Source: Volvox africanus (Eukaryota > Chlorophyta > Chlorophyceae > Chlamydomonadales > Volvocaceae). Taken from it: 64,000 nt of DNA. This document shows positions 22,966 through 33,963 of the stretch, piece by piece (position 1 is the first letter of the stretch; every line of letters starts with the position of its first letter). A program made the translations under genes and the position numbers. Under the pieces are notes generated by a model that was not told the origin of the DNA, ran no database searches, and saw only the letters and a program-made list of their open reading frames with translations. The stretch lies in assembly GCA_030268105.1 (NCBI GenBank), contig BSDZ01000103.1, positions 2,608,501-2,672,500 on the forward strand. Reading direction: 5' to 3'.

Positions 22966-24464
22966 AAATAAACGCAGGAAAAAAACTTATTCTTTTACTA
23001 GTTAAAGTAAAATACAAATCTTATGCATACTTACTACTTAAAAGCGAAGAGTAGTGCTTCCGTACTCCGTCCAGGGTTGTGCGGCTGCCAATCAATCCCA
23101 TGTAAGCAACAATGTTTCGAAACCCTGCTTTACAACATCCTTTATATGTACATTTAATGCCACCCATTGTACACAGTCGTCAGGTCGTCCATGTCATACA
23201 GTAGCAGTTCTATTGGACAACCTTGCTTGCGCAGGCAGCATACGTATAATTTCTGCAGCATCAACAGCTAATCATATATTTGTAAAGAAATAATAATTGC
23301 TTCAGTAACGAATGGAGCCGCCTTCTGCTTATGATGGAAAGTCCCGTATGAAACTCTTTACATCCCGAAAACACTTTTCCCCTGAAAGTCAGGAACATTT
23401 TCAGTGTGTCATGCCTGGAAGGGAACCACTAGAAGGCAACATTGCATCGGATGTGCTAGATGGCATCGACCAAGGCAGCAGCCGCTTGGCTCAAAGCTTG
23501 GCTCTTCCTGGTTTTAGTAGCAATGAGAAGTGACTTCATTGTGACGAGGATGTTTAGAATCACCATTGCAACGTTTGTACTAGAGATGCCCCGTCTATGT
23601 GCCCCGTCTTGGGAGCCAGGGCCAGCGGGATGGGATGGAAGGCAAGGGTTCTGGGCAGCCCTCAGTACAGCGCCGTCATCGGCTTAGGCACGTGCTTGGA
23701 GTTTCTGGAGCCATGAAACAATTCTGGTTAGGAATGTGCATGACGTTTTTGATGCAATAACAAAATAATGACCGTGCTGAAAATTGTAGCGTGAATCCGT
23801 TGAACTATTCATTCCCGTGCATTCCCGTGCAGCGATTGAACTATTCTGCATTGCAATATGTCTGTATTGGGGAAGCCTTGGGGTCATAGAGTACCTCTCA
23901 CACATGCTCGTTTTCATGGTCAATTTTCACACATACGCCAAGCTGCTATGATGCTTGCCAGACAAGGCTATCTAATTTTTGGGGCCTGCTCGATGTGTAA
24001 CTGTGGCTCTTGGTGACTTTGTTTGGGTCTCCATCTGGAAAGATTGTTGCCTGGCTACTGTGTAAGGTTTGCTGTTTCCAAATTTCCTCGGTCCTTACCC
24101 ACACTTGCTAACTCCGGCAGCTTGCTGCTCAATAATTAGAAAGCCTTCCATAATTAGAAAGGTAGCCCTGAACAGCCATGTGTGGCACTTCAGAGTTCTA
24201 TGTTATAAAGTAAGCCACATGTACAGATTCTAAATTCGTATAATGGTAGCGATTTAGCGATGTTAACAAGCGTTCACCAGAGCAATCTCTTGTACAACGA
24301 CTAGTATTCATAGCGCTATCCTAAATTGAAATTAACTTTGAAGATATTTTATGCACAAAGTCTCGAGACTACTGCACAATAAGAGCAAGTAAGCAAACTA
24401 AATAAATCCGGCAAACCCGTGCTCCGAACATTATTATGCGCTATCTACATAAACTTTGAGTAAA
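22966..24464. other. CACTA interior without an assigned gene
   Basis: Several short frames with AG/GT-flanked stretches may be exons, for instance on the plus strand at 23312-23533. None carries a recognisable transposase motif, and the strand is undecided. Confidence 0.3.
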
Positions 24465-24838
24465 CTGCGTTACAGTGCGTTACGTGCGTATCGTAACGCA
24501 CTGTACGCAAGATATACGCAAGCTGTTTGCGTAAAGTTAACGCGTGCGTTAGGTTTGCGATCGCGTGCGTTAGGTTTGCGTTAGGCTCGCGTTAGAACAT
24601 ACGCAAGCCCCCGATTTTCGAGCACCACGAAACGTAATAAAAATTACAGGGAACTTTTATAATCATTATAAATATTGTTTTCATTTAAACGAACTTGAAA
24701 ACGACGCACTATAACAGACGTTCTGTCCAGTTTTCTATTTCTTTGCGTTAGGCTCGCGTTAGGCTAACGCAACCGCTAACGCACAAAACGCACACATACG
24801 CGCCCTAACGCAGCCTAACGCGAGCCTAACGCACGAAT
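24465..24838. repeat. Right subterminal TAACGC/GCGTTA array of the CACTA element
   Basis: The same hexamer array as on the left, in mixed orientation, running into the right terminal inverted repeat. Confidence 0.8.
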
Positions 24839-25092
24839 CTGTTGTTATAGTGGTAATCTCAGTGCACCGGCATTGCTTGCCGCGGCGACTGAGACCGGCG
24901 TTCGTCCGGACCAGTTGGCGACTCTCATTGCCCAAACTACGGAGATCAGGACTCAGCTGGGCAATTACTTGCTGAGTTTGCTGAATCTTCTCAAGAGTAC
25001 TGTCGGTAGGCTCACCGAATCGCTTTATACTCTTGCCTTTGCGATAGAAGTCGGCTTCTATTACGCAAACTTAGGGTATCGTTTCGTGCTTC

Positions 25093-26328
25093 ATGTCCGC
25101 GGAACACGATGATACACCGCACACTAGCCTAGCTAGCCAACCCGATTTTGTTGTGGCTGCTAGAGCACCGGATAGAGGTCTTGAGACTGTTGGCGTGCGA
25201 GCCACTCAAGAGCCCCTTTTCCTTCAGACCCCTGCTCACTTAATTGTGCCGCATTCAGCAGTGAACACGAATATGGACAACACTGCTGGACCAAGGGTTC
25301 TGCCATTACCTCAAGCTCGAGGGCATGATGACATCCCTGAGGTGATGAGATTGTCGATTCCCGTTCCTAGGCTCAATATTTCGCTGACCGACAAGACACC
25401 AGGGCATAGCATAGCCGATGCAACTCGTGCGTACGTGCGTGACGCTAAAAAGTACCTCCAAGCTGTTCATGGTGGCAATAATGACGGTATCAGGTGTCTC
25501 TTCGTTGGTAACACCCTCGAGGGCGCAGCGAAGGACTGGTATCGCAATTGGACCAACGCCCGGGGCAGCTATACTTTTGACGAGTTAGTCGCCGCTTTGC
25601 TCGCACGATTCGCTACTGAGGTTCAAGCACGCGATGTGGAAGCTCGTAACGTTTTGGCAGCCGGTAGCTACCACATGCGTCGGGATGAAAATGTACCTGC
25701 GTACCAGTCACGCTTCGAAGCACTTGTGACTCCCATTGCTGACCTCACCGAATCTGAGCGTGTCTTTTGGTTTAGGCGAGGCCTAACGAAACTTTTGGCT
25801 AAATGGTGCGCCACTGACTTGGTTGGAGCGCAGATCAAGTCGTATGACGCGTTGGTCGCTTTTGCTAAGGGCGCGGAGATACGACTTCTTGCCGGCGAGG
25901 AAGAAGTCAAGTCTGCCCCTCGTGCAAATGCCGTGCAAGTGCAGGATCCGCTTGGGGAAGCTGTGGCTCTCGACCAGGACCTCGGCGCGACCCGCCCCAC
26001 GCCTACTGCCGCGACGCGACGCAGCAACGGGCAACGCAAGGCGCGCGGGGGCGCTAGCTCGGGTGTCCGTGGTACAGTAGGAGCAGGTCCGAGCTCGGAC
26101 CCAGCTAGGAACAGGAAGCGTGGTGGTGCGCCGTCGTCGGCAGCCGCACAGCGTTCCGACCCCAACGCGAAGCGTACTCGTACGGACGACACATTTATGC
26201 CAAAATGGAATTGCAATCGTTCCGAATTCGAGCGTCGGAAATTGGCCAATGTTTGTCTACGGTGTGCGGAGAATCATTCCACGAAGGATTGCCCTCTAAT
26301 GCCGCCGTTTGTACCTCAGCCGAAATAG
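25093..26328 (+). CDS. Gyp-B Gag
   Basis: 411 residues from an ATG at 25093. It forms the virus-like particle and binds the element RNA. The central region (about residues 110-260) is a retrotransposon Gag capsid domain: TRAYVRDAKKYLQAVHGG, CLFVGNTLEGAAKDWYRNW, FDELVAALLARF, ENVPAYQSRFEALV. A basic, Ala/Gly/Arg-rich linker follows. It ends with a zinc knuckle, CLRCAENHSTKDC (CX2CX3HX4C). The frame ends in TAG at 26326-26328 and stays open directly into pol, so Gag-Pol would need readthrough. Confidence 0.9.
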   Translation: MSAEHDDTPHTSLASQPDFVVAARAPDRGLETVGVRATQEPLFLQTPAHLIVPHSAVNTNMDNTAGPRVLPLPQARGHDDIPEVMRLSIPVPRLNISLTDKTPGHSIADATRAYVRDAKKYLQAVHGGNNDGIRCLFVGNTLEGAAKDWYRNWTNARGSYTFDELVAALLARFATEVQARDVEARNVLAAGSYHMRRDENVPAYQSRFEALVTPIADLTESERVFWFRRGLTKLLAKWCATDLVGAQIKSYDALVAFAKGAEIRLLAGEEEVKSAPRANAVQVQDPLGEAVALDQDLGATRPTPTAATRRSNGQRKARGGASSGVRGTVGAGPSSDPARNRKRGGAPSSAAAQRSDPNAKRTRTDDTFMPKWNCNRSEFERRKLANVCLRCAENHSTKDCPLMPPFVPQPK

Positions 26329-26367
26329 GGGCTTGCCCGGGTTCCTGCGGAGGGGGCACCACCTGGG
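26326..26367 (+). promoter_or_regulatory. Gag-pol UAG with downstream readthrough hairpin (Gyp-B)
   Basis: UAG (26326-26328), spacer GGGCTTG (7 nt), 5' stem CCCGGGT (26336-26342), 18-nt loop, 3' stem ACCTGGG (26361-26367). The stem is 7 bp including one G-U. Gyp-C has the same spacing, stem length and loop length with a compensatory pair change. The layout recalls the UAG-plus-structure signal of gammaretroviruses. Confidence 0.7.
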
Positions 26368-29300
26368 ATTTCTGAACTAACGCGTGGTCGGTGGTCATCC
26401 TTACGGCCAGCCGTTAAGGCATTGTTGCCTTGTGTACTTGGACACATCGAGCGAGTCATTGCGCGACGCATCACGCTTGACGGACGCACGGGACTTCTCT
26501 GCTTCGACCCGTTGTGTAATTTGTTTACACCTCGCCGTCCCCTGTCGTCTATCGATCTGTCTAACCACGTGGTTTTGTTCATCCCCTCGTCTCTGCGTGA
26601 GATGTCGGAACAGTTGGCCATATACAGGAGATGTAGGCGTCAATATCCAGGCACTGCCGCATGTGTATTACTCCCTGCTTTCTGTCGGCGCAAGGCAGAG
26701 GCATCGTTAAGGGGTATGCGGCATGTCCACCGGTTCGAGCCGGGCACCGTTTTGTTTAATGGTGTGGATCGGGAGGGTACGCTGGCTCCGTGGCCACACC
26801 TATCCTACTCGGTTGACGTTTGGTACGAAGCTCCTGATGGGGGTGCCGTTGGTTACGGACCCGCCTTAAGTGCACTGACGTTGTCTGCTGGGCAGTCGCT
26901 CGTAGATAACCGTGTCCCTGTGGTTCAGATCGGTTTGAATGGCCGTACTCTGAAGGCACTTGTTGACACCGGTGCCAGCGACGACTTCATCTCTGTCGCA
27001 GAGGTGAATGCGCTGGGGTTGTCCCCAGAGTCGTCTGATTGTCCACAGGTTACCCTTGCTGACGGGGGTAAGCATCCCATCGTGGGCAGGATTACCCTTA
27101 GCCTATCGTTAGGCCCTTTGCGTGTTGTGACCCGGCCGTACGTGCTGCAGGGCTTAGCAGAGACTGCACCGTACATAATGGGGTCGTCGACATTACGACA
27201 GTACCGCGCGCGCATCGACATGGAGACCGCAACCCTGCATATGTGCAAGGGTACTCTGTCGATTAAGGTACCTTTCCTGTCGTTCGAACATGTCACACCA
27301 AAGGAGGGCGAAACTGAGGCAGTGCCTATGGTTAATTTCGCTGTGACCGCAATGGCCGCGCGAATCGAACCAGAGCTAGTCGGGCGTAAGGAGGCCGTCC
27401 GTTTGTTACGGAAGGGTGCCCACGGACTGCTTTTAAGGCCGCGGGTGAGCTGTTGTGTCACCACCGCGCAGATTTCTGCGGATCCTGAGGTTGAGGCCCT
27501 ACTGTCGCAGTATGAGGACGTCTTTAAAGATATCCCCGGCCTACCACCTATGCGTCCTATTGATCACACAATCCCTCTCATGCCTGGAGCGCAGCCTACA
27601 GCCCGGCCAATGTACAGGTTGAGTCCATTGGAGCTGGATGAGGTAAAGCGCCAGGTGACGGATTTACTCGCGAAGGGTATGATACGCCCCAGCACATCCC
27701 CGTTTTCTGCACCGATTTTGTTTGTCGGTAAGAAGGATGGGACCTTGCGCATGTGCATCGATTACCGGGGGTTAAATGCGAATACGGTGAAAAATCGCTA
27801 CCCTTTGCCACGCGTTGACGACCTGTTGGATAAGCTGAAGGGTTCGGCTTATTTTTCCTCAATTGACTTACAACAGGGCTACAATCAGATTCGCATCGCT
27901 GCCTCTGATATCCCGAAAACCGCTTTTCGGACGCCCTTCGGTCACTTTGAGTATACGGTCCTATCATTTGGTTTGACTAATGCCCCTGCGACGTTTCAGG
28001 CGGTTATGGACCGAATGTTTAGGCCGTTTATCGACAGGTTCGTTGTTTGCTACCTGGATGACATCTTGGTATATTCTAAAACGCGCGAGGAGCACTTGGA
28101 GCATCTTCGGCTCATGCTCGACGTTATGAGGCGGGAGCAATTGTTTGCTAAACGCGCCAAATGCTTTTGGGCGCAGCCTCAGGTGGAATATTTGGGCCAC
28201 ATTGTGTCGGCCACCGGTGTGAAGATGGACCCGCGGAAGGTCGCCGTGGTTCGCGATTGGCCCGCGCCTCAGAACCTCACGGAGCTGCGTAAGTTCCTTG
28301 GCTTGACCAATTATTTCCGGAAGTTCATTGAAAAATATTCCATCATTGCGGCCCCGCTTACTAACTTAACTCGCAAAGGCGTTTTCGTTTCGCTCGAGTC
28401 GTGGACGTCGCAATGCCAGCGGGCATTCGAAGAGCTCAAACGAATCGTTACCGAAGATGTCACCCTTGCATTCCCTGATTACTCGTTGCCATTTCGTGTT
28501 GAGGTAGTGTCTGATGCCTCAATATTTGGAAGCGGCGCTGTATTGTTACAGGAAGGGCGACCGATCGCCTTCACGAGTAAGAAGTTTTCTGGTGCAGAAA
28601 TTCGCTACACCACCGGGGAACAGGAGCTTCTGGCCGTGCTGCATGCTTTAAAGGAATGGCGCTGTTACCTCGAGGGACGCCCGTTTACTTTAAAGACTGA
28701 CCATAAGCCCCTAACGTTTTTGCAAAGCGTTCCGACGTTGAACCGCCGTCAAGCTAGGTGGATGGAATATCTAGCTAGGTTCAACTGCACCTGGGAGTAT
28801 ATTTCTGGTAAATTGAATATTGCCGATGCTCTCAGTCGACATCCGTCGCTACACGCTGCAATTTTGGCAGTGCCCGTCGTGCGGCCGCGTAGCGAGGAGG
28901 TACCGATCGCGACGGACCTCGCGGAGCGGTTGAAGGTTGCCTACAACGCAGACGCCTGGTTCGCGGACCCGGCTAATGTAGAAAACCTTCGCAAGCAGAA
29001 TGGCCTTTGGCTACGGATGGAGGGTGCAGCTACGCAAATCGTCGTTCCGAACGACGACGCGCTACGCTACGACATCCTTGCGCGGTTCCACGAGGACCCG
29101 TTAGCAGGACACCCTGGTAGCAAGCGATTGATCGACTTGGTGCAACGTTCCTTTTGGTGGCCTCGTTTGGCTAAGGATGCGGCGAACTTCGTCCAGACAT
29201 GCAGTCTGTGCCAGCGCAATAAGGCTTTGTCCGGTAAGGGCCATGGGTTGTTGCAACCGTTGCCTGTCCCGGATGCGCCTTGGGAAAGTGTTTCCATGGA

Positions 29301-30390
29301 CTTCGTAGTCGCGCTGCCCAAAACTGAGGGGGGATACGATGCGGTGTTCGTAATGGTCGATCGTCTGACTAAGATGGTTCACCTAGCACCATGCACATCA
29401 TCCTGCACGGCTGAGCAAACCGCACGTTTGTTTTTCGATAATGTGGTTCGGTTACACGGGGTTCCCAAAAATGTGATCTCGGACCGCGGTGGACAGTTCA
29501 CGTCTAAGTTTTGGGAAGCGCTCTGCAAACTAGTTGGCATGCGCGTCAACCTGAGCACGGCGTATCACCCGCAGACTGATGGTCAAACCGAACGCACAAA
29601 TCGCACGTTGGGTGATATGTTACGCAATTATGCTGGTCGCACACCACTTGTTTGGGATACATATTTGACTGCGGCAGAATTCGCGCTTAACAATGCTGTT
29701 AACCGCTCTACAGGCAAAAGTCCGTTCTTTCTTAACTACGGGTTTCATCCCGCGCTACCCGTGTGGCGTGAGTTGGAAGTGAACGTGCCTGCTGCTAAAC
29801 TTTTTGCCAAGTCTTTTATGTCCCGAATCACAGACGCGAAGTCGTGTTTGGACGCGGCGCAGCAACGAACGACGGAATACTACAACAAATCCAAGCAGGA
29901 TGTGACGTTTTCGGAAGGGCAACTCGTGTTGCTAAGCACCAAGAACTTGCGTTCCTTGGCCGACGGATCCTGAAAACTCTTACCCCGCTGGATTGGTCCG
30001 TATCCTGTCGTGCGCATGGTTGGGAATGTGGCTGTGGAGCTTGCATTGCCCACTGATATGACCATTCACCCCACGTTTCACGTATCGCTTGTTCGTCCGT
30101 ATCGTAGTACGGAACCCGTCCCTGAGCCTGCTAACGCCCCCGCAGCGATCGAACCAGTTCCCGAGACCTGGATCGCTGGTAAACAGAAGTTTTACGATGT
30201 GGAGCGGGTGTTAGATTATCGCGCGCGTCGTGTGGGCCGACACCGACGTAAGCGGACAGTACACGAGTACTTGGTTAAGTGGACAGGGTATACCGACGAG
30301 CACAACTCATGGGAACCGGCACGCAACTTCTCACAGGACATGAAACCCCTGCTCGAAGAAGCCCGCAAACGTGCCACGCAAGCCCAATGA
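26329..30390 (+). CDS. Gyp-B Pol polyprotein (one nonsense codon)
   Basis: The frame continues from the gag UAG. Domains in order: (1) a Dam-methyltransferase-like domain without its catalytic motif ([14 protein letters not shown] where NPPY would be, [16 protein letters not shown]); (2) aspartic protease with [10 protein letters not shown] (about 26955); (3) RT with [13 protein letters not shown] and [10 protein letters not shown] (about 28051); (4) RNase H ([26 protein letters not shown]); (5) integrase with a zinc HHCC ([18 protein letters not shown]) and core residues in [16 protein letters not shown] and [12 protein letters not shown]; (6) GPY/F-like [12 protein letters not shown]; (7) chromodomain ([21 protein letters not shown]). 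A TGA at 29971-29973 stands where Arg is expected (probably CGA to TGA) and would cut off the GPY and chromodomain part. Otherwise the frame is open. Confidence 0.9.
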
Positions 30391-30412
30391 CCCCTGCAGT
30401 CGATGCTGTATG

Positions 30413-30449
30413 ATGCAGCGAGGACGCTGCATACGGGAGGGGGGATAAT
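30413..30449 (+). promoter_or_regulatory. Conserved hairpin and polypurine tract (Gyp-B)
   Basis: ATGCAGCG-AGGA-CGCTGCAT (30413-30432), an 8-bp perfect stem with a 4-nt loop, followed by GGGAGGGGGGATAAT up to the 3' LTR. The tract should prime plus-strand DNA. The hairpin recurs at the same place in Gyp-A1, Gyp-A2 and, in shorter form, Gyp-C and the TRIM. Confidence 0.75.
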
Positions 30450-31270
30450 TGTTGTGCTACGGTTCATTTCCCGCCGACGCGTAGGTCGACGCGATCCTAT
30501 AAGGCGAAGTGCTATTGTGATGAACGCATTACATATGAATGAATCTGCATGATATAAATGTATTCGCATACATTTATATATGCATTTGGCATGTTGTCAT
30601 TATCCATCGCGACATTGCATCATGGCAAATCCGCCTAGCATGCATGAAAGACCGAATCATTGAAGTGCGCATTATGCTCGTGCTACGAAACGATAAGTAA
30701 TATTATCTGATATAATATTACTTCATTAAAGCACACGTTGAGAGCGCCGCACTCGTCGCGATGCATGCCCTGCAACCGGATATTGTTATCCGGACCCTTG
30801 CATCATGCGAATGCCGGAAAGGCTTACACGTTATGCGTAGACATCGCCTATACGCAGTAGGGTTGTCACATCTAGGATCGGCCTCCTGATGTGAATCGTA
30901 CGGCATTGCGATGCTGCGAGTATAACAGATGCGAGGACGGCTAAGCAAGACAAGACATCCGATACCGGAGAACACTCGTGTGTTCTAAATTACTAATTCT
31001 ATACACTATTCTACTTAGCCCGAGCTAAGCCTGAACTTCGCTAATCACCGCCGCGTGATGATTGCTTGCTTCCGGCGCTGACGGCGATTTCGTCCATTGC
31101 ATCGTTCTGATCCGTAAAACTGTAAGTTATATCTCTCTTCGTCTTGAAGTCTTCCGCTGTCTCTGTTTGCTCTCGCTTGCCTTGCTGTACTTGCAAGTGC
31201 TCGCGCATCGGTGTCGATAGTCTCCAGACGTGCAGATACTTATGAGCAAACGCGAACGAGAGGTACAACA
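30450..31270 (+). repeat. Gyp-B 3' LTR
   Basis: 821 bp, the same length as the 5' LTR and no differences noticed. It is followed by the AGGGG target duplication and Gyp-A1 pol sequence. Confidence 0.92.
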
Positions 31271-31892
31271 AGGGGCCGCAAGGATAGAGTATTTATTAAT
31301 AAACTTACGGAAGTAGTTGGTCAAACCTAAGAACTGGTGTAGTTCAGTGAGGTTCTGAGGTGCGGGCCATTCGCGAACCACAGCTACCTTCCGTGGTCCA
31401 TCCTTATTCCAGTGGCCGACACGATGTGGCCCAAATACTCCACCTGAGGCTGCGCCCAAAAATACTTGGCGCGTTTAGCAAACAATTGCTCCCACTTCAT
31501 CACCTCAAGCACGAGCTCGAGATGCTTCAGGTGCTCCTCGCGTGTTTTGGAATATATTAAAATATCGTCCAAATAACAGACGACGAACCTGTCGATATAC
31601 GGTCTGAACATGCGATCCATCACTGCTTGAAATGTGGCGGGTGCATTAGTAAGTCCAAACGACAAGACCGTGTACTTGAAGTGACCAAAAAGGGGGTCCG
31701 GAAAGCAGTTTTCGGAATATCAGAAGCAGCAATGCGTATCTGATTATATCCCTGTTGAAGGTCAATCGAGGAAAAATAAGTTGAGCCTTTCAACTTATCG
31801 AACAGGTCATCGACACACGGCAAAGGGTAGCGACTTTTAATCATGTTCACATTCAACCCCCGATAATCGATGCACATGCGCAACGTCCCATC
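31271..31892 (-). pseudogene. Gyp-A1 reverse transcriptase fragment
   Basis: Minus-strand RT core between the Gyp-B and Gyp-C insertions: [65 protein letters not shown] and [16 protein letters not shown] frameshift lies near 31690. It joins left to 19486 and right to 38335 across the two nested elements. Confidence 0.88.
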
Positions 31893-32196
31893 TGTTGTAT
31901 TACGGTACCGGCCTTAGCTCCTTGCTAAGTAGCCAGTGGCTACACCCTCTATATGCAAATATAGAGGCTAAGGGTTGCATGCCCTAGTGCAACTGTGACA
32001 TGGTCACTGGTAGACTCAGTTGAGTTCGGTTTCACTGGTTGATCATATGTATTTCCTTAATACATATCCACGTTTTCTCTTCCTTAGAGATTACGGCTCT
32101 TTATGGAGGCTTTCCGTACTGAGCTCAGAGTACCTATGCTCTGCTCTTCCTATCAACCGGTAGTTATCACTACCACTAGTTTGGGGTGATACAACA
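31893..32196 (+). repeat. Gyp-C 5' LTR and primer-binding site
   Basis: TGTTGTATTACGG to GTGATACAACA. It is followed by AAACTGGTATCAAGACGG, a likely initiator-Met primer-binding site. 32197-32524 is leader without a clear gene. Confidence 0.88.
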
Positions 32197-32524
32197 AAAC
32201 TGGTATCAAGACGGTCTTTCTGGACACTTCTTTCTGTGCCTTTCGATAATCATGGACATGGACGTTAGTCTGAACTTAGATGCGATTAAAGCTACACTTT
32301 ACTCTGGTAAATAGAGTATTCCACAACATATTTATTACTGTGAAATTTAGGCTTCGTCGCGCTCCTTGCAGACGACGGCGAGATTTCGCCTACTTCTTAT
32401 CACGAAGAACAAACACCTTTGTTGCACAATCTCAGACGCTCCAGTGGAGTGGACATTGCAACACAAACGTTCTTTACGTTTGAGAAGGGTACGTTTCTGG
32501 GTCCTTCCTGGAAAGTAACCTCCA

Positions 32525-33924
32525 ATGGCATCTCTCTTTGCCTTGGCTGGAGGACGTAATCGTGTGAATACCTATTCCGGATTACCTAGTCCTCGTCCTA
32601 TTGCGGTTGCAATGGCTTCTGGTTCTCAAGCTCAGCAAGCTGTGCCAGTTGTTGGTACATTGCATGATGCTGTTGACCAACACACGGGTCACCTTGACGC
32701 CATAGCCAATAGTGGCAATGGAACCACTTTAAATCGCATTCCTTCTATGGGAATTGCTAATGAACCTGTGAACGTTTTTGCTGCTGCGTCGCCTGTGCTA
32801 GCCACGCAAACGCCTAGCAGGCGCACGCGCGACGGGCAACCTATTTTGCCTATTGCGGAGCAGAGTCCGTCTACGACTCACTCGGCTGCAGAGCTTCCGC
32901 GGGTCAGTTTGCCGACTCCAGTGTTGATGCTGGATGACAAACTAGATGCTAAGAAGATTTCCGCCCGGGTTCGTGCTTTTATACGGGATGTTAACCTACT
33001 CTTTGGGGTCATTCCGTGGGGCCAGGACCAGCGTTCCTGCTGTCTGTTCCTGTCTCAGGCATTGCGTGGCAATGCTAAGGTCTGGTATGATGAGTGGTCG
33101 CTCTCTCAGACTCAGCTCACCGGGGAATCTATCCTAGAGAATTTGCGCATTCGTTTTGCACCACAAATTCTGTCGGTTGAGCAGGAGGCTCGTCAGAAGC
33201 TTGCTGACAAGTCCTTCTATATGTGGACTGGTGAAAATGTCCCTGCATATCATGCCCGCCTTGAGGCATTATTCCAGGATATCCCTGATATCCACCCTCG
33301 TGAGAAACTGTTTTGGTTTCAGCAAGGTCTGTCCGGTGTCCTGCAACCTAAGTGTGCAGCTGACGAGAAGGGAAGACCCTTCACCAGCTATGATGACCTT
33401 GTGCGTCATGCCTCTGGTGAAGAGGCCCGCATCCTCGCTGAACGCCGGTTCCGTTCTGGTGTTTGCTCTAAGGTTCTGCCATCACTATGCAGGATGTGGT
33501 TGGATATGACGCTATGGAGGCCTCTGATGGAGAGCCCCCAGCTAAGCGTGTGCGTGCTCACGCACCGCAGGCTGCCGCTGCCGCCGTAGGCACCGGTCCT
33601 TCCTCAGCGTCCCGTCCCCGTCAGTGTGACAAGCGTCCTAGTTCGGGAGGCAGGGGAAATGCACGTGGGGGCCGCCGTGGTCACCAGCCAGGTCGTGGTG
33701 GAGGTATTAAACCGCAGTCCTTGACGGTGGACCAGGAGCGTGAGCTCACCCGGTTTTATAACTGTTATGGTCGCCAGCTCACCCGTGGTGACTTGAGGGA
33801 TTTGCGTCAGGAGGCAGGGGGCAACGTTTGCTTTTGCTGCCGGGCTGCCGGCCACTCATATGATGAGTGCACGTTGCGTCCCCCTGAGGCTCGTGCCGCC
33901 GTGGCACAAGGCAATGGCCACTAG
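32525..33924 (+). pseudogene. Gyp-C Gag (one frameshift)
   Basis: From an ATG at 32525. The Gag capsid domain contains SARVRAFIRDVNLLFG, CLFLSQALRGNAKVWYDEW, ENLRIRF, ENVPAYHARLEALFQDI and FWFQQGLSGVLQ. The frame shifts near 33470, after RFRSGVCSK, by a small indel and continues with a basic Arg/Gly-rich part. It ends with a canonical CCHC knuckle, CFCCRAAGHSYDEC. It stops in TAG at 33922-33924, in frame with pol. Confidence 0.85.
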
Positions 33925-33963
33925 GGCCTTGCCCAGGCTAGTGCTGAGGAGAGCTTGCCTGGG
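33922..33963 (+). promoter_or_regulatory. Gag-pol UAG with downstream readthrough hairpin (Gyp-C)
   Basis: UAG, spacer GGCCTTG (7 nt), stem CCCAGGC (33932-33938), 18-nt loop, stem GCCTGGG (33957-33963), a perfect 7-bp pairing. Compared with Gyp-B, the last pair of the stem is C-G instead of U-A, and the fourth is A-U instead of G-U. Confidence 0.7.

Larger units (their letters stand above)
20537..24852. mobile_element. CACTA (EnSpm-type) DNA transposon in Gyp-B
   Basis: The ends are inverted repeats, CACTATAACAA...ATTCGTGCGTTAG, with GTA duplicated on both sides (20534-20536 and 24853-24855). A CACTA terminus, a 3-bp duplication and dense subterminal repeats are hallmarks of the EnSpm/CACTA group. 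Subterminal arrays of TAACGC/GCGTTA occupy about 20555-21075 and 24465-24838. The 4,316-bp element has a likely spliced minus-strand gene at about 21586-22926. I could not identify a transposase, so it may be non-autonomous. Confidence 0.85.
19487..31270 (+). mobile_element. Gyp-B: near-intact chromovirus-type gypsy element
   Basis: 11,784 bp including a nested CACTA transposon (20537-24852), so about 7.5 kb on its own. LTRs of 821 bp (19487-20307 and 30450-31270) showed no differences in the stretches compared, indicating a recent insertion. AGGGG flanks both ends (19482-19486 and 31271-31275). Internal order: primer-binding site, gag, in-frame UAG, extra domain, protease, RT, RNase H, integrase, chromodomain, hairpin, polypurine tract. 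It lies in the pol gene of Gyp-A1 in the opposite orientation. Confidence 0.93.

Noticed and set aside
20555..24838. TAACGC/GCGTTA repeats as a CRISPR-like array
   Set aside because: Units are 6 bp, irregularly spaced and in both orientations, inside a eukaryotic CACTA element with TIRs and a GTA duplication.
26327..26387. A -1 or +1 frameshift signal at the Gyp-B gag-pol border
   Set aside because: Gag and pol are in the same frame with only a UAG between them, so no frameshift is needed.
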